Source: CAMLIZ01 sp036231905 (GTDB taxonomy: Bacteria > Pseudomonadota > Gammaproteobacteria > Burkholderiales > Burkholderiaceae_C). From it: DNA of 64,000 nucleotides. Under the pieces are notes generated by a model that did no database searches, had not been told where the DNA came from, and saw only the letters and a list, made by a program, of their open reading frames with translations. Positions 55,416 to 63,698 of the stretch are shown piece after piece. How positions within the stretch are numbered: position 1 is the stretch's first letter; each line of letters starts with the position of its first letter. The stretch spans positions 434,001-498,000 of the forward strand of contig NZ_JAZARE010000001.1 of the NCBI RefSeq assembly GCF_036231905.1, given 5' to 3'. Both the position numbers and the translations under genes were made by a program.

Positions 55416-56711
55416 TTACTTCGGTCGCTTGTCGATGACGCGGCGCGCCTTGCCGACCAGCGTGCGTTCGATGGATTCGGGCAGGCCCACGCTCACCGTG
55501 GTGCTCACGCCGATCAAGGTCTTGATGCGCTGCTGCAGCTGCTGGCCGATCTGCTCGCGGTTGGCGCCGGCATGCTCGGGCAGCAGCTCGCAGCGCACCT
55601 CCACCTCGTCCAGCCGGCCTTCCCGCGTGACCACCAGCTGGTACTGGCCGCTGAGCTGGCCATGCTTGAGCACCAGCTCCTCCACCTGGGTGGGGAAGAG
55701 GTTGACGCCGCGGATGATCAGCATGTCGTCCGAGCGGCCCACGATCTTGCCCATGCGGCGCATGCTGCGCGCGGTGGGCGGCAGCAGGCGGGTGAGGTCG
55801 CGCGTGCGGTAGCGGATGATGGGCAGCGCTTCCTTGCTGAGCGAGGTGAACACCAGCTCGCCCTCGCTGCCATCGGGCAGCACTTCGCCGGTGTCGGGGT
55901 GGATGATCTCCGGGTAGAAATGGTCTTCCCAGATCACGGGGCCGTCCTTGGTTTCCACGCACTCGTTGGCCACGCCAGGGCCCATCACTTCGCTCAAGCC
56001 GTAGATGTCCACCGCGTCGATGCCGGCGGCGGCCTCGATCTCCTGGCGCATCGCCTCGGTCCAGGGCTCGGCGCCGAAGATGCCGATGCGCAGCGAGCTC
56101 TCGCGCGGATCCAGCCCCTGGCGCCGGAATTCCTCGATGATCACCTGCATGTAGCTGGGCGTCACCATGATGATGTCGGGCTGGAAGTCGACGATCAGCT
56201 GCACCTGCTTCTCGGTCTGCCCGCCCGACATGGGGACCACCGTGCAACCCAGCTTTTCCGCGCCGTAGTGCGCGCCCAGCCCGCCGGTGAACAGGCCGTA
56301 GCCGTAGGCGATGTGCACCATGTCCCCCGGCCGGCCACCCGATGCGCGGATGGACCGCGCCACCAGGTCGGCCCAGGTGTTGATGTCGTTCTGCGTGTAG
56401 CCCACCACGGTGGGCTTGCCGGTGGTGCCGGAAGAAGCGTGGATGCGCACCACCTGCTGGCGCGGCACGGCGAACATGCCGAAGGGATAGTTGTCGCGCA
56501 GGTCCTTCTTGGTGGTGAAGGGGAACTTGGCCAAATCGGCCAGCGAGCGGCAGTCCGAGGGATGCACACCCTTGGCATCGAAGACCTGCCGATAGTGCGG
56601 CACATGTTCATAAGCGTGCTGCAGCGTCCACTGCAGGCGCTTGAGCTGCAGGGCCTGCAGCTCGTCCTGGCTGGCACGTTCGATCGGATCAAGGGGCGCG
56701 GGATGCCGCAT
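55416..56711 (-). CDS. paaK: Phenylacetate-CoA ligase PaaK
   Basis: AMP-forming ligase that activates phenylacetate to phenylacetyl-CoA, the first step of the pathway. 431 aa. The P-loop-like SSGTTGKPTVVGYTQND near 93-109, YGLSEVMGPGVANEC near 235 and YRTRDLTRLLPPT near 305 are family motifs. AGGAG (56719-56723) precedes the ATG by 7 nt. First gene of the operon; promoter and operator lie just upstream. Confidence 0.97.
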   Translation of the reverse strand: MRHPAPLDPIERASQDELQALQLKRLQWTLQHAYEHVPHYRQVFDAKGVHPSDCRSLADLAKFPFTTKKDLRDNYPFGMFAVPRQQVVRIHASSGTTGKPTVVGYTQNDINTWADLVARSIRASGGRPGDMVHIAYGYGLFTGGLGAHYGAEKLGCTVVPMSGGQTEKQVQLIVDFQPDIIMVTPSYMQVIIEEFRRQGLDPRESSLRIGIFGAEPWTEAMRQEIEAAAGIDAVDIYGLSEVMGPGVANECVETKDGPVIWEDHFYPEIIHPDTGEVLPDGSEGELVFTSLSKEALPIIRYRTRDLTRLLPPTARSMRRMGKIVGRSDDMLIIRGVNLFPTQVEELVLKHGQLSGQYQLVVTREGRLDEVEVRCELLPEHAGANREQIGQQLQQRIKTLIGVSTTVSVGLPESIERTLVGKARRVIDKRPK

Positions 56712-56740
56712 GCGTCAACTCCTGCGGTCAATGGATTCGC

Positions 56741-56787
56741 TGACCGACCGGTAAGTAAATCTTAGGACTGATTGGAGTTTGTGGCAA
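56741..56787 (-). promoter_or_regulatory. paaK operon promoter with TetR-type operator
   Basis: On the minus strand a -35 TTGCCA (56787-56782), 17-nt spacer and -10 TAAGAT (56764-56759) form a good sigma70 promoter. Directly downstream, at the expected start site, is the palindrome TTACCG-GT-CGGTCA (56754-56741), whose core ACCG-GT-CGGT is a perfect inverted repeat. Size, symmetry and position suit a TetR-family repressor such as the one encoded in the operon. Confidence 0.65.
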
Positions 56788-57115
56788 GTCAAAGCAGCGC
56801 GGGAAAACCCCAGCTTCCGGCCACGACTGTCGGCGCTGCTGCAGCAAGTGGAGGGGTGCTGGGACAGTTGGCCGATTTGATCGACCGTGCAGGCCCAGTG
56901 ACGCCCCTCAACAACGGAATGCCATTGATTCAAACGCGTGAATAGATATCACCTATGATGCGCTTCGTAGGTATGCACAAGACCTTCTCTCTGTAAGTCC
57001 CTCTGCAAGTCGTCGGCCTCTCAAGCCGGCCAGTTCGGTCGAATTTCCATCGGTGAGCTTCTTGGCGTTTCTGCACTGCGCAGCATGTGCTGCGCATCAC
57101 TGAAAGGAAATTGAT
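56788..57115 (+). other. Gap between paa promoter and cold-shock gene: leader region
   Basis: No coding gene is visible. The right part is relatively AT-rich and probably contains the cold-shock promoter (TATGAT at 56954-56959 is a -10 candidate without a good -35) and a leader of about 150 nt. A perfect 20-bp palindrome lies at 57077-57096. Confidence 0.5.
57077..57096 (+). promoter_or_regulatory. Palindrome in the cold-shock leader
   Basis: TGCGCAGCA-TG-TGCTGCGCA is a perfect inverted repeat ending 7 nt before the ribosome site AAAGGAAA (57103-57110). As RNA it can fold with TGCGCAG/CTGCGCA arms and a 6-nt loop. It could be part of a temperature-responsive leader or a DNA site. Confidence 0.5.
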
Positions 57116-57334
57116 ATGACGACTGAAACCGGTACCGTGAAGTGGTTCGATGATGGCAAGGGCTTCGGGTTCATCACCCCCGATCGTGGCGGCAAGGACC
57201 TCTTTGCCCACTTCAGCCAGATCCAGGGCGCCAATGGCTTCAAGAGCCTGGCCGAAAGCCAGCGCGTGGAATTCGAAGTGACCCAGGGCCAGAAGGGCCC
57301 CCAGGCTTCGAACATCCGTTCGCTCGCCGCCTAA
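57116..57334 (+). CDS. Cold-shock domain protein (CspA family)
   Basis: 72-aa single-strand nucleic-acid chaperone. RNP1 KGFGFIT (15-21) and RNP2 LFAHFSQI (28-36 region) are present, after MTTETGTVKWFDDG. Full-length for the family. Strong ribosome site AAAGGAAA 6 nt before ATG, long structured leader and a strong terminator show a monocistronic, highly expressed gene. Whether it is cold-induced cannot be told from the coding sequence. Confidence 0.96.
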   Translation: MTTETGTVKWFDDGKGFGFITPDRGGKDLFAHFSQIQGANGFKSLAESQRVEFEVTQGQKGPQASNIRSLAA

Positions 57335-57371
57335 GGCTTGTTTCGGCTCCCTCGGGGGCCGGCCAGCGAAG

Positions 57372-57401
57372 AAAGCCGCGGTTCATACCGCGGTTTTTTT
57401 T
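57372..57401 (+). terminator. Rho-independent terminator after the cold-shock gene
   Basis: CCGCGGT (57376-57382) pairs with ACCGCGG (57387-57393) across a 4-nt loop, with AAAG before and eight T after, extending the stem. It lies 42 bp after the stop. Confidence 0.9.
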
Positions 57402-57473
57402 CGTCCGTGCGCGCCGCGCGCCATCCGGGAAAATGGCTGATTCACTTTTCTTGAACTCACCGGACACGCACCG

Positions 57474-57722
57474 ATGACCGACACGCCCGAAAAGCCCCCG
57501 CTGCCCGACCACCTCAGCGCCGATCCGCGCAGCCCACATCACGTGGCTGCCGTGTTCGAGCACGACATCGGCATCCGCTTCAACGACAAGGAGCGCTCCG
57601 ACGTGGAGGAGTACTGCATCAGCGAGGGCTGGGTGAAGGTGCCCGCCGGCAAGACGCGTGACCGCAAGGGCCAACCGCTGCTGATGAAGCTCAAGGGCAA
57701 GGTGGAGGCGTTCTACCGCTGA
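57474..57722 (+). CDS. DUF3297 family protein
   Basis: 82-aa small cytoplasmic protein. It matches the DUF3297 pattern: LPDHLSADPRSPHHVAAVFEHDIGIRFNDKER followed by VEEYCISEGWVKVPAGKTRDRKG and LMKLKGKVEAFYR. The family is widespread in proteobacteria with no known function. It stands alone between the cold-shock terminator and a small exported protein. Confidence 0.88.
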   Translation: MTDTPEKPPLPDHLSADPRSPHHVAAVFEHDIGIRFNDKERSDVEEYCISEGWVKVPAGKTRDRKGQPLLMKLKGKVEAFYR

Positions 57723-57838
57723 GTGCCGGCCCCCGCGTCAGCAAGCGCTGACAAGCAGACGGGGGATTCGCCGTCACCGGCGGCATGGCCTTCCGGCGTT
57801 GAATCGCTGTGTTCGATTCACTCCATGAAGGCACTTCC

Positions 57839-58147
57839 ATGAAGAAAACCGCACTCATCTCCGTACTGCTCGCTGGTGGCCTGGCGACGGTTGCCGCCGT
57901 GGCGGCGCCGGATCCCAACGCCAAGGGCGTCACCGAAAGCACTGACCCGGCGCGTGTGGCCGAAGTGGAGCGCCACGCCCAGGCGCTGGGCTACAACGGC
58001 AGCGCCAATGCCAGCGGCACCGAGCAGGCCACCGGCAGCAAGCCTGCGCCCAAGCACCACAGCAAGCACAAGGCGAGCAAGCGCCACGGCTCCAAGTCGA
58101 ACAAGGCGCCCAAGGCCGAGGCGGGCAGCACGCCGGCGCAGCAATAA
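57839..58147 (+). CDS. Small exported Lys/His-rich protein
   Basis: 102 aa from ATG 57839. Signal peptide KKTALISVLLAGGLATVAAVA, cleavage near residue 23. The mature part is low-complexity and strongly basic, with KPAPKHHSKHKASKRHGSKSNK at about 68-88 and an Ala/Pro-rich end. No domain recognised. The His/Lys content could bind metal or anionic surface polymers; that is a guess. An inverted repeat GAATCG/CGATTC (57801-57819) lies just upstream. Confidence 0.65.
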   Translation: MKKTALISVLLAGGLATVAAVAAPDPNAKGVTESTDPARVAEVERHAQALGYNGSANASGTEQATGSKPAPKHHSKHKASKRHGSKSNKAPKAEAGSTPAQQ

Positions 58148-58153
58148 CTGCAG

Positions 58154-58202
58154 GGCCGGGCTTCCTGCCCGGCCTCATGCCATCGCACCGCCGAGGCGGT
58201 GC
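58154..58202 (+). terminator. Two adjacent hairpins after the Lys/His-rich gene
   Basis: GGCCGGGC (58154-58161) and GCCCGGCC (58167-58174) form an 8-bp GC stem with a 5-nt loop, 6 nt after the stop; a second hairpin GCACCGC/GCGGTGC spans 58185-58202. No long T run follows, so termination is likely but not certain. The rest of the gap to 58366 shows nothing further. Confidence 0.5.
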
Positions 58203-58366
58203 ACCAGCTTCTTTCCATGATCGCAGGCGCGGCGCTTCGTATCCCGCAGGGCCGCGCCCGCGCCCACTGTCCGGCGTGCCCCCGGGTGGATCGCAAGAGG
58301 GCTCCGCTGCCCGGGGAGGGCACGTGCGTTGCATGCCACTTCGCACACTCCCCCAAAGGACGCGCC

Positions 58367-58720
58367 ATGGACGCCAACACCGCATTTCAGGCCCTGCGCC
58401 GCTGGGATGACCAGCGCGTGGACATCCCGGCCGAACCCTGGATCAAGCTTGCGCTGGGCATTGGCCTGCTGCGCTCCGGCGGGCGCGGCTCGCTGCTCGG
58501 GCGCACGCTCTCGCTGGTGGCGGGTAGCGCCCTGGTCTATCGGGCGATCTCCGGGCGCCAGGGCCTGGCCGCATTGTTCAGCCGCGATGTGCCCCCGGTG
58601 CCGGGGCGGCGCGCCACCTTGGTGGAGGGCCACCTGGTGGCGTCTGCGGCCGAGCCCGAGCCGCTGGAAGGCGTGCGCCGGCCGGAGGATGTGCCGGCGC
58701 AGCTGCGGTCCGCCGGCTGA
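58367..58720 (+). CDS. Small protein with a hydrophobic segment, unknown function
   Basis: 117 aa from ATG 58367, preceded by AAAGGA. The frame is open further upstream, but no better start is supported. Residues about 40-60 (SLLGRTLSLVAGSALVYRAISG) are hydrophobic and recall the short membrane unit of DUF2892-like proteins, but only in part. The C-terminus is Pro/Glu-rich. Function unknown. It converges with the glycerate kinase gene. Confidence 0.6.
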   Translation: MDANTAFQALRRWDDQRVDIPAEPWIKLALGIGLLRSGGRGSLLGRTLSLVAGSALVYRAISGRQGLAALFSRDVPPVPGRRATLVEGHLVASAAEPEPLEGVRRPEDVPAQLRSAG

Positions 58721-58740
58721 CGGCGCCCGCCGCGCGCGGC

Positions 58741-60009
58741 TCAGAGAATCAGGATCGCGCGGAAGTCGTTCACGTTGGTGCGCGTGGGCCCGGTCACCAG
58801 CAGCTGGCCGAGGCGATCGAAAAAGCCATGGCCATCGTTGTTGTCAAGCATGGCCTTGGCGTTGACGCCGAGCGCGGCCGCTTCTTGCAGCACGTCCGGG
58901 CCGAACCAGGCGCCGGCGTTGTCCTCGGAGCCGTCGATGCCGTCGGTGTCCGCGGCCAACGCCCACACGCCAGGCACCGCTCGCAGTTCGACCGCCAGGC
59001 TGAGCAGGAACTCGGCATTGCGGCCGCCGCGGCCCTGGCCGCGCACGGTGACCGTCGTTTCGCCGCCTGACAACAGCACGCACGGCCGGCGCAACGGCTC
59101 ACCGCGGCGCACGATGTGGCGCGCGATCGCGGCATGGACCTTGGCGACCTCGCGCGCTTCGCCCTCGACCTCGTCGGACAGCACATGTGCAGCCAGGCCC
59201 ATCGCCCGGGCCCGTCGTGCGGCGGCCTGCAGCGCGTCCTGAGCCGTGGCGATCACCCGCACTTCGTTGCGCGCCAGGCGCGGGTCGCCCGGCTTGGGCG
59301 TTTCATGCGTCGGCTGCTGCAGGTGCGACAGCACCTGCGCCGGCACGTCGATGGCATAGCGCTGCAGCACGGCCAATGCCTGCGCTGCGGTGGTGTCGTC
59401 GGCCAGCGTGGGGCCGCTGGCCACCACTGCCGGGTCATCGCCCGGCACGTCGGACAGCACCAGCGTGAACACACGCGCCGGCGCACAGGCCAGCGCCAGC
59501 CGCCCGCCCTTGATGGCCGACAGGTGCTTGCGCACGCAGTTCATCTGGTCGATGGCCGCGCCGCTTTTCAGCAGCGCCCGGTTGATGTTGCGCTTGTGCT
59601 CCAGCGTGATGCCTTCGGCCGGCGCACTGAGCAAGGACGAACCGCCACCGGACATCAGGCACAGCACCAGGTCCTGCTCGCTGAGGCCGGACACCAGCGC
59701 CAGGATGCGCCGGGCGGCCGCGGCGCCGGCTTCATCGGGCACTGGATGGCCGGCCTCCACCACCTCGATGCGCTTGCAGGGCGCGCCGTGGCCATAACGC
59801 GTGATCACCAGCCCCTGCATCGCCTGATCGGGCCAGCGCGCCTCCACCGCCGCGGCCATGGCCGCAGCCGCCTTGCCGGCGCCCACCACGACCACTCTGC
59901 CCTCGCGCGGCGGATCAGGCAGGTGCGGCGGCACGCATTGCTGCGGGCTCACCGCATTCACCGCGTTGCTGAACAACGATTCCAGGATCTCGCGCGGCGA
60001 TGGGCTCAT
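58741..60009 (-). CDS. Glycerate 2-kinase (MOFRL family)
   Basis: 422-aa kinase of the GckA/TtuD type, which phosphorylates D-glycerate, mostly at the 2-position, feeding glyoxylate or tartronate metabolism into glycolysis. GAGKAAAAMA near residue 44, MSGGGSSLL near 120, ALLKSGAAIDQMNCVRKHLSAIKGGRLA near 145-172, and the C-terminal MOFRL motif (LSGGETTVTVRGQGRGGRNAEF near 315; TDGIDGSEDNAGA). No glyoxylate carboligase or tartronate semialdehyde reductase is next to it. Confidence 0.92.
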   Translation of the reverse strand: MSPSPREILESLFSNAVNAVSPQQCVPPHLPDPPREGRVVVVGAGKAAAAMAAAVEARWPDQAMQGLVITRYGHGAPCKRIEVVEAGHPVPDEAGAAAARRILALVSGLSEQDLVLCLMSGGGSSLLSAPAEGITLEHKRNINRALLKSGAAIDQMNCVRKHLSAIKGGRLALACAPARVFTLVLSDVPGDDPAVVASGPTLADDTTAAQALAVLQRYAIDVPAQVLSHLQQPTHETPKPGDPRLARNEVRVIATAQDALQAAARRARAMGLAAHVLSDEVEGEAREVAKVHAAIARHIVRRGEPLRRPCVLLSGGETTVTVRGQGRGGRNAEFLLSLAVELRAVPGVWALAADTDGIDGSEDNAGAWFGPDVLQEAAALGVNAKAMLDNNDGHGFFDRLGQLLVTGPTRTNVNDFRAILIL

Positions 60010-60171
60010 GGCGGTTCAGGCAGTCACGGTGGCAAAGCCGATGGTATGCGCGGACTTCAGCCCGATCGCGCGGTGCAGCGCCAAACGGGCGCACCCGCTG
60101 GGCAAGGCCCAGGTCTTGGCGTGGGGACATGAGCGGCATGACGTCGCCGCCATGCGCGCCCGATGGAGGGC

Positions 60172-60642
60172 TCATGCGTCATGGGCCCGCGGCGCAATGT
60201 CGAAATGGAGCACTTCCTCGCGGACGCCCAGTTTGGAGTACAGCCCTATGGCAGGCGCGTCCCCATGGTCGGCCTGCACAAAGATGACGTAAATGCCTCG
60301 TGCGGTCGCCAGGCTCTGAAGCCTCTGGATCATGGCCGTGGCCACACCGCGCCGGCGGTGAGCCTCATCGACCGCCAAGTCATAGATATACAGCTCGGCT
60401 CGTGCTTGCTCAAACTTTTGCAGCACATAGCCGGCCAAGCCACCAACAACATGCGCTCCCTCGAGCGCAGCGATCGCCACAAACGTTTGACTTTCCAGCA
60501 GGCGCTCAAGATACGCGTCGTCCGGCTGGTGGGCTGTGTAGGTCGGCACGTCTTCGAACGCCTGGCCGAAGACGGCGAGCATGTTTCGAAGGACAACGAC
60601 GTCTTTCGAAGTGAGAACCCGGATATCGAGATCTTCGTTCAT
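60172..60642 (-). CDS. AAC(3)-I-like GNAT acetyltransferase
   Basis: 156 aa. It aligns from memory closely with aminoglycoside 3-N-acetyltransferases of the AAC(3)-I group: FGQAFEDVPTYTAHQPDDAYL (family: FGREFGDVATYSQHQPD), YVLQKFEQARAELYIYDLAV, HRRRGVATAMI (acetyl-CoA loop R-x-x-G-x-A), IYVIFVQADHGDAPAIGLYSKLG and REEVLHFDIAP. Cytoplasmic. It lies 9 nt behind a LysR gene and may be transcribed with it. Composition is less GC-rich than its neighbours. Whether it acts on gentamicin-like drugs needs testing; native substrates are possible. Confidence 0.8.
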   Translation of the reverse strand: MNEDLDIRVLTSKDVVVLRNMLAVFGQAFEDVPTYTAHQPDDAYLERLLESQTFVAIAALEGAHVVGGLAGYVLQKFEQARAELYIYDLAVDEAHRRRGVATAMIQRLQSLATARGIYVIFVQADHGDAPAIGLYSKLGVREEVLHFDIAPRAHDA

Positions 60643-60651
60643 GCAGTGGCC

Positions 60652-61617
60652 TCAGCCAGGCGCCGTCCCCGCCGCCAGCCCCTGCGCCACCACCCTCACC
60701 TGCTCGCGCAGCCAGCGCATCGGCGCGGCGCCATGGCTGCGGTCGTGCCACAGCTGGTAGTAGGTCAGCGGTGGAAACGCCACCGGGCAGCGCACCATGC
60801 GCAGCGGCAGCGCGTCCATGTAGCGCAGGCAGAACTGGCGGCCGGTGGTCAGCACCAGCAGGCTGTGCGCCACCATCAGCGGGATCAGGCTGAAGTGCGC
60901 GCTGCGCACCACCACCTTGCGTTGCAGGCCTTCGTTGGCCAGGTGCTCGTCGATCACGCCGCGCGCGCCGGGGTGCAGCGGCGCGGGCGCCACGTGCTCG
61001 CTGTCCAGGTAACGCTGCACCGACCAGCTGCCGCGCTGGTCAGCCCGAACCGCCGGGTGGTCTTGGGCCACCAGGCACACGACCTGGTCGCTCAGCAGCT
61101 GCCCCAGGTGCAGCTCGGCAGGCGGCTGCAGCCAGTTGCCGATCACCAGGTCGATGTCGCCGCTGGCCAGGCTGCGGCGGTAATCGAATTCCTGCGACAG
61201 CCCGTGCAGGTCCAGCACGGCCTGCGGTGCCAGGCGCTTCACATGCGTCACCAGTTGCGGCAGGAAGAAGGGATCCAGGTAATCGCTGGCGCCGATGCGG
61301 AAGGTGATCTGTGCGTTGGCGGGGTCGAAGGCGGCGCCGCGCTGCTGCGGGTTGAACAGCCGGTCGGCGGCATCGAGCACGCGCTGGGCGTCCACCATCA
61401 TCTCGAGCGCGCGCTCGGTGGGCATCAGGCCGGGGCCGCTGCGCACCAGCAGCACATCACCGGTGAGCTCGCGCAGGCGCTTGAGCTGCGCGCTCACCGC
61501 CGGCTGTGTGCTCTGCAGCTTCATCGCGGCGCGGGAGACGCTGCGTTCGCTGATCACGGTGTGCAGCACCTTCACCAGCTGTAGGTCGATCTTGGCGAGC
61601 GGCGAACGGGGCGGCAT
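60652..61617 (-). CDS. LysR-family regulator next to puuD
   Basis: 321 aa from ATG 61617. N-terminal winged HTH (about 10-68: VKVLHTVISERSVSRAAMKLQSTQPAVSAQLKRLRELTG), then a periplasmic-binding-protein-like effector domain. It follows puuD by 11 nt on the same strand, so it is probably cotranscribed. A role in controlling purine degradation is inferred from location only. The frame stays open upstream over puuD as a shadow. Confidence 0.9.
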   Translation of the reverse strand: MPPRSPLAKIDLQLVKVLHTVISERSVSRAAMKLQSTQPAVSAQLKRLRELTGDVLLVRSGPGLMPTERALEMMVDAQRVLDAADRLFNPQQRGAAFDPANAQITFRIGASDYLDPFFLPQLVTHVKRLAPQAVLDLHGLSQEFDYRRSLASGDIDLVIGNWLQPPAELHLGQLLSDQVVCLVAQDHPAVRADQRGSWSVQRYLDSEHVAPAPLHPGARGVIDEHLANEGLQRKVVVRSAHFSLIPLMVAHSLLVLTTGRQFCLRYMDALPLRMVRCPVAFPPLTYYQLWHDRSHGAAPMRWLREQVRVVAQGLAAGTAPG

Positions 61618-61628
61618 GCCTGCTGCCT

Positions 61629-62831
61629 CTAGCGCGTGGCCGCCTGCTCGCTCACCCACCGGCCGAGCAGCGCACGCTCCTCGTCGGTGATGCCGGTGGC
61701 GTTGTTCAACGGCATGGTGCGCGCCACCACCGCCTGCTGGTAGATCGCCTGTGCATGCTGGCCGATCAGGGCCTCGGTGTGCAGCATCACGTTCTTGTTG
61801 CTCAGCTGCGCGTTGTGGCACACCACGCAGCGCTGGTCGATCACCGCTTTCACCTGCGCCAGGCTCACAGGGGCGGCCTGCGCCGCCGCGCGCGGTGCCG
61901 GTGCGGGCGCCAGGGCCACCACCAGCGCGGCCAGCAGAGCCGTCCCCACGGCGGCCGCAGCCCAAGGCGGCCGCCGGCCCTGCACCTTGGCCTTGTGCCG
62001 CGCCACGAAGAAGTGGCGGATCAGCGCACCGCCCAGCATCAGCACCACCAGCACCAACCAGTTGTGGCGGCCGCTGTAGAGAAAGCCGTAGTGGTTGCTC
62101 AGCATGGCCACCAGCACGGGCAGGGTGAAGTAGGTGTTGTGCACGCTGCGCTGCTTGCCGCGCTGGCCGTGCACCGGGTCGGGCTGCTCGCCGGCACGCA
62201 GCTGCGCCACCACCTTGCGCTGACCCGGGATGATCCAGAAAAACACGTTGGCGCTCATGGCCGTCGCCATCATGGCGCCCACCAGCAAAAAGGCCGCGCG
62301 GCCGGCAAACAGCTGGCAGGCCAGCCAGGCCGCCGCGGCCAGGATCAGCGTGATCAATGCACCGGCGATCGCATCGCCGTGGCGGCGTGGCCCGACCACG
62401 CGGCACACCGCGTCATACGCGAACCAGAACACCACCAGGAAGCCGAGCGAGGCAGCAATGGCCGCCGCGGCCGACCAGTCATGCACGCTCTTGTCGATCA
62501 GGAAGCTGCCCGCGTTGAACAGGTACAGCACCGTGAACAGGGCAAAGCCGGTGAGCCAGGTGGAATAACTTTCCCAGTAGAACCAGTGCAGGTGCTGCGG
62601 CAGCTGCGGCGGGGACACCATGTACTTCTGCGGGTGGTAGAAGCCACCGCCGTGCACGGCCCACAGCTCGCCATCCACGCCTTTGGCCACCAGGTCGGGC
62701 GCGGTCGGGCGGGTCAGGCTGTTGTCCAGGAAGACGAAGTAGAACGAGGAGCCGATCCAGGCGATCGCGGTGATCACATGGGCCCAGCGGAGCAGCAGGT
62801 TGGCCCAGTCGAGCAGGTAGGTTGTGTCCAT
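61629..62831 (-). CDS. puuD: Membrane urate hydroxylase PuuD with cytochrome c domain
   Basis: 400 aa from ATG 62831. PuuD converts urate to 5-hydroxyisourate without making peroxide, passing electrons through its own cytochrome domain. N-terminal part with about eight membrane segments and conserved histidines (LRWAHVITAIAWIGSSFYFVFLDNSL near 12; GFYHPQKYMVSPPQLPQHLHWFYWE near 63); C-terminal cytochrome c with CVVCH at 335-339 and likely axial M373 (RTMPLNNATG). It lies between an outer-membrane protein (11-nt gap) and the LysR gene. Confidence 0.93.
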   Translation of the reverse strand: MDTTYLLDWANLLLRWAHVITAIAWIGSSFYFVFLDNSLTRPTAPDLVAKGVDGELWAVHGGGFYHPQKYMVSPPQLPQHLHWFYWESYSTWLTGFALFTVLYLFNAGSFLIDKSVHDWSAAAAIAASLGFLVVFWFAYDAVCRVVGPRRHGDAIAGALITLILAAAAWLACQLFAGRAAFLLVGAMMATAMSANVFFWIIPGQRKVVAQLRAGEQPDPVHGQRGKQRSVHNTYFTLPVLVAMLSNHYGFLYSGRHNWLVLVVLMLGGALIRHFFVARHKAKVQGRRPPWAAAAVGTALLAALVVALAPAPAPRAAAQAAPVSLAQVKAVIDQRCVVCHNAQLSNKNVMLHTEALIGQHAQAIYQQAVVARTMPLNNATGITDEERALLGRWVSEQAATR

Positions 62832-62842
62832 GCGATCTCGCC

Positions 62843-63688
62843 CTAGAACAAGCGCGCCGTCAGCACCGTGAAGCCACAGAACACCGACCACTGGCCGTCG
62901 CCGGCACGCAGGCTGTGCGCCAAGCCGGCGTCCAGCGCCAACGTTTTCGATACGGTGTAGCTCGCCGCCACCAGCGCCTGCCGTGTCGCTTCAACGCCGC
63001 GCTGCTGGGTCCCCGAAAGCTCCCCCACCCACCCCCAGCGCTCGGTGAGCGAGCCCGACAGCGAGGCCGCCCACAAGGCCTGCAGGCGGCTGGCACCGCC
63101 TTCCACCCGGCCCAGGCGGGTGGCGGCGAGGTTGAGGTCAGTGTGCAGGCTACCGACGTCGGCGCTGTAGATGCCGTTGAGGGTGTAGTCCGACTTCCCG
63201 CTGGAGACGGCGTGGTGCCCGGTCGGCAGGGTTGCACCGAGTTCGACACCAAAGGCACGGGCCTCATCGACGGCGAAGCGGCGTTTCAGCACCAGGCTGG
63301 TGTCGCCCACGCCGCTGAGGCGCTCGCCTGCGCCGGCGTCCTGCCGCACCCAGGCCTCGCCGCCCAAGCGGATGCCCCAGTCCGGCGTGAACGCCAGCTT
63401 CAGGGCATAGGGCAGGCTGTCCCGCCGGGCCGAGCGCGCGGCATGGTCGCTCTGCAGCCCCACCTCCACCTCCAGCCACCCAGGGGCCGACAAGGCCGCC
63501 GGCGTGGACACGCTGGGGCGGTACGGCGTGACGGCGGGTTCGTCGTCCGCGTGCGCCGCCGTGGCCAGCAGGGCCAGCACGGCACCGGCCAGCACACGGT
63601 GCCGCGGCGTGGCGGGGAATGACAGGCGCAGCACACCACGCGGCACAGCGAGTGGAGGCCGCGCCGGCGTGGGGAAGTCGGGATGCAC
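62843..63688 (-). CDS. Outer-membrane beta-barrel protein in the puuD cluster
   Basis: 281 aa from GTG 63688, preceded by AAGGGG at 5 nt; GTG 63694 overlaps that site, and later GTGs are possible. Signal peptide with a long basic N-region and core HRVLAGAVLALLATAAHA, cleaved before DDEPAV. The mature part has alternating strands (WLEVEVGLQSD, LALDAGLAHSLRAG, QWSVFCGFTVLTARLF) and ends in Phe, as barrels do. It resembles putative transporters of the MetA-pathway or phenol-degradation type. Possibly a purine-linked porin, by context only. Confidence 0.7.
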   Translation of the reverse strand: MHPDFPTPARPPLAVPRGVLRLSFPATPRHRVLAGAVLALLATAAHADDEPAVTPYRPSVSTPAALSAPGWLEVEVGLQSDHAARSARRDSLPYALKLAFTPDWGIRLGGEAWVRQDAGAGERLSGVGDTSLVLKRRFAVDEARAFGVELGATLPTGHHAVSSGKSDYTLNGIYSADVGSLHTDLNLAATRLGRVEGGASRLQALWAASLSGSLTERWGWVGELSGTQQRGVEATRQALVAASYTVSKTLALDAGLAHSLRAGDGQWSVFCGFTVLTARLF

Positions 63689-63698
63689 GATCACCCCT

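Noticed and set aside
61618..62406. Upstream extension of the LysR frame to 584 residues
   Set aside because: Those residues read through puuD in another frame and show no homology; the LysR HTH begins right after ATG 61617.
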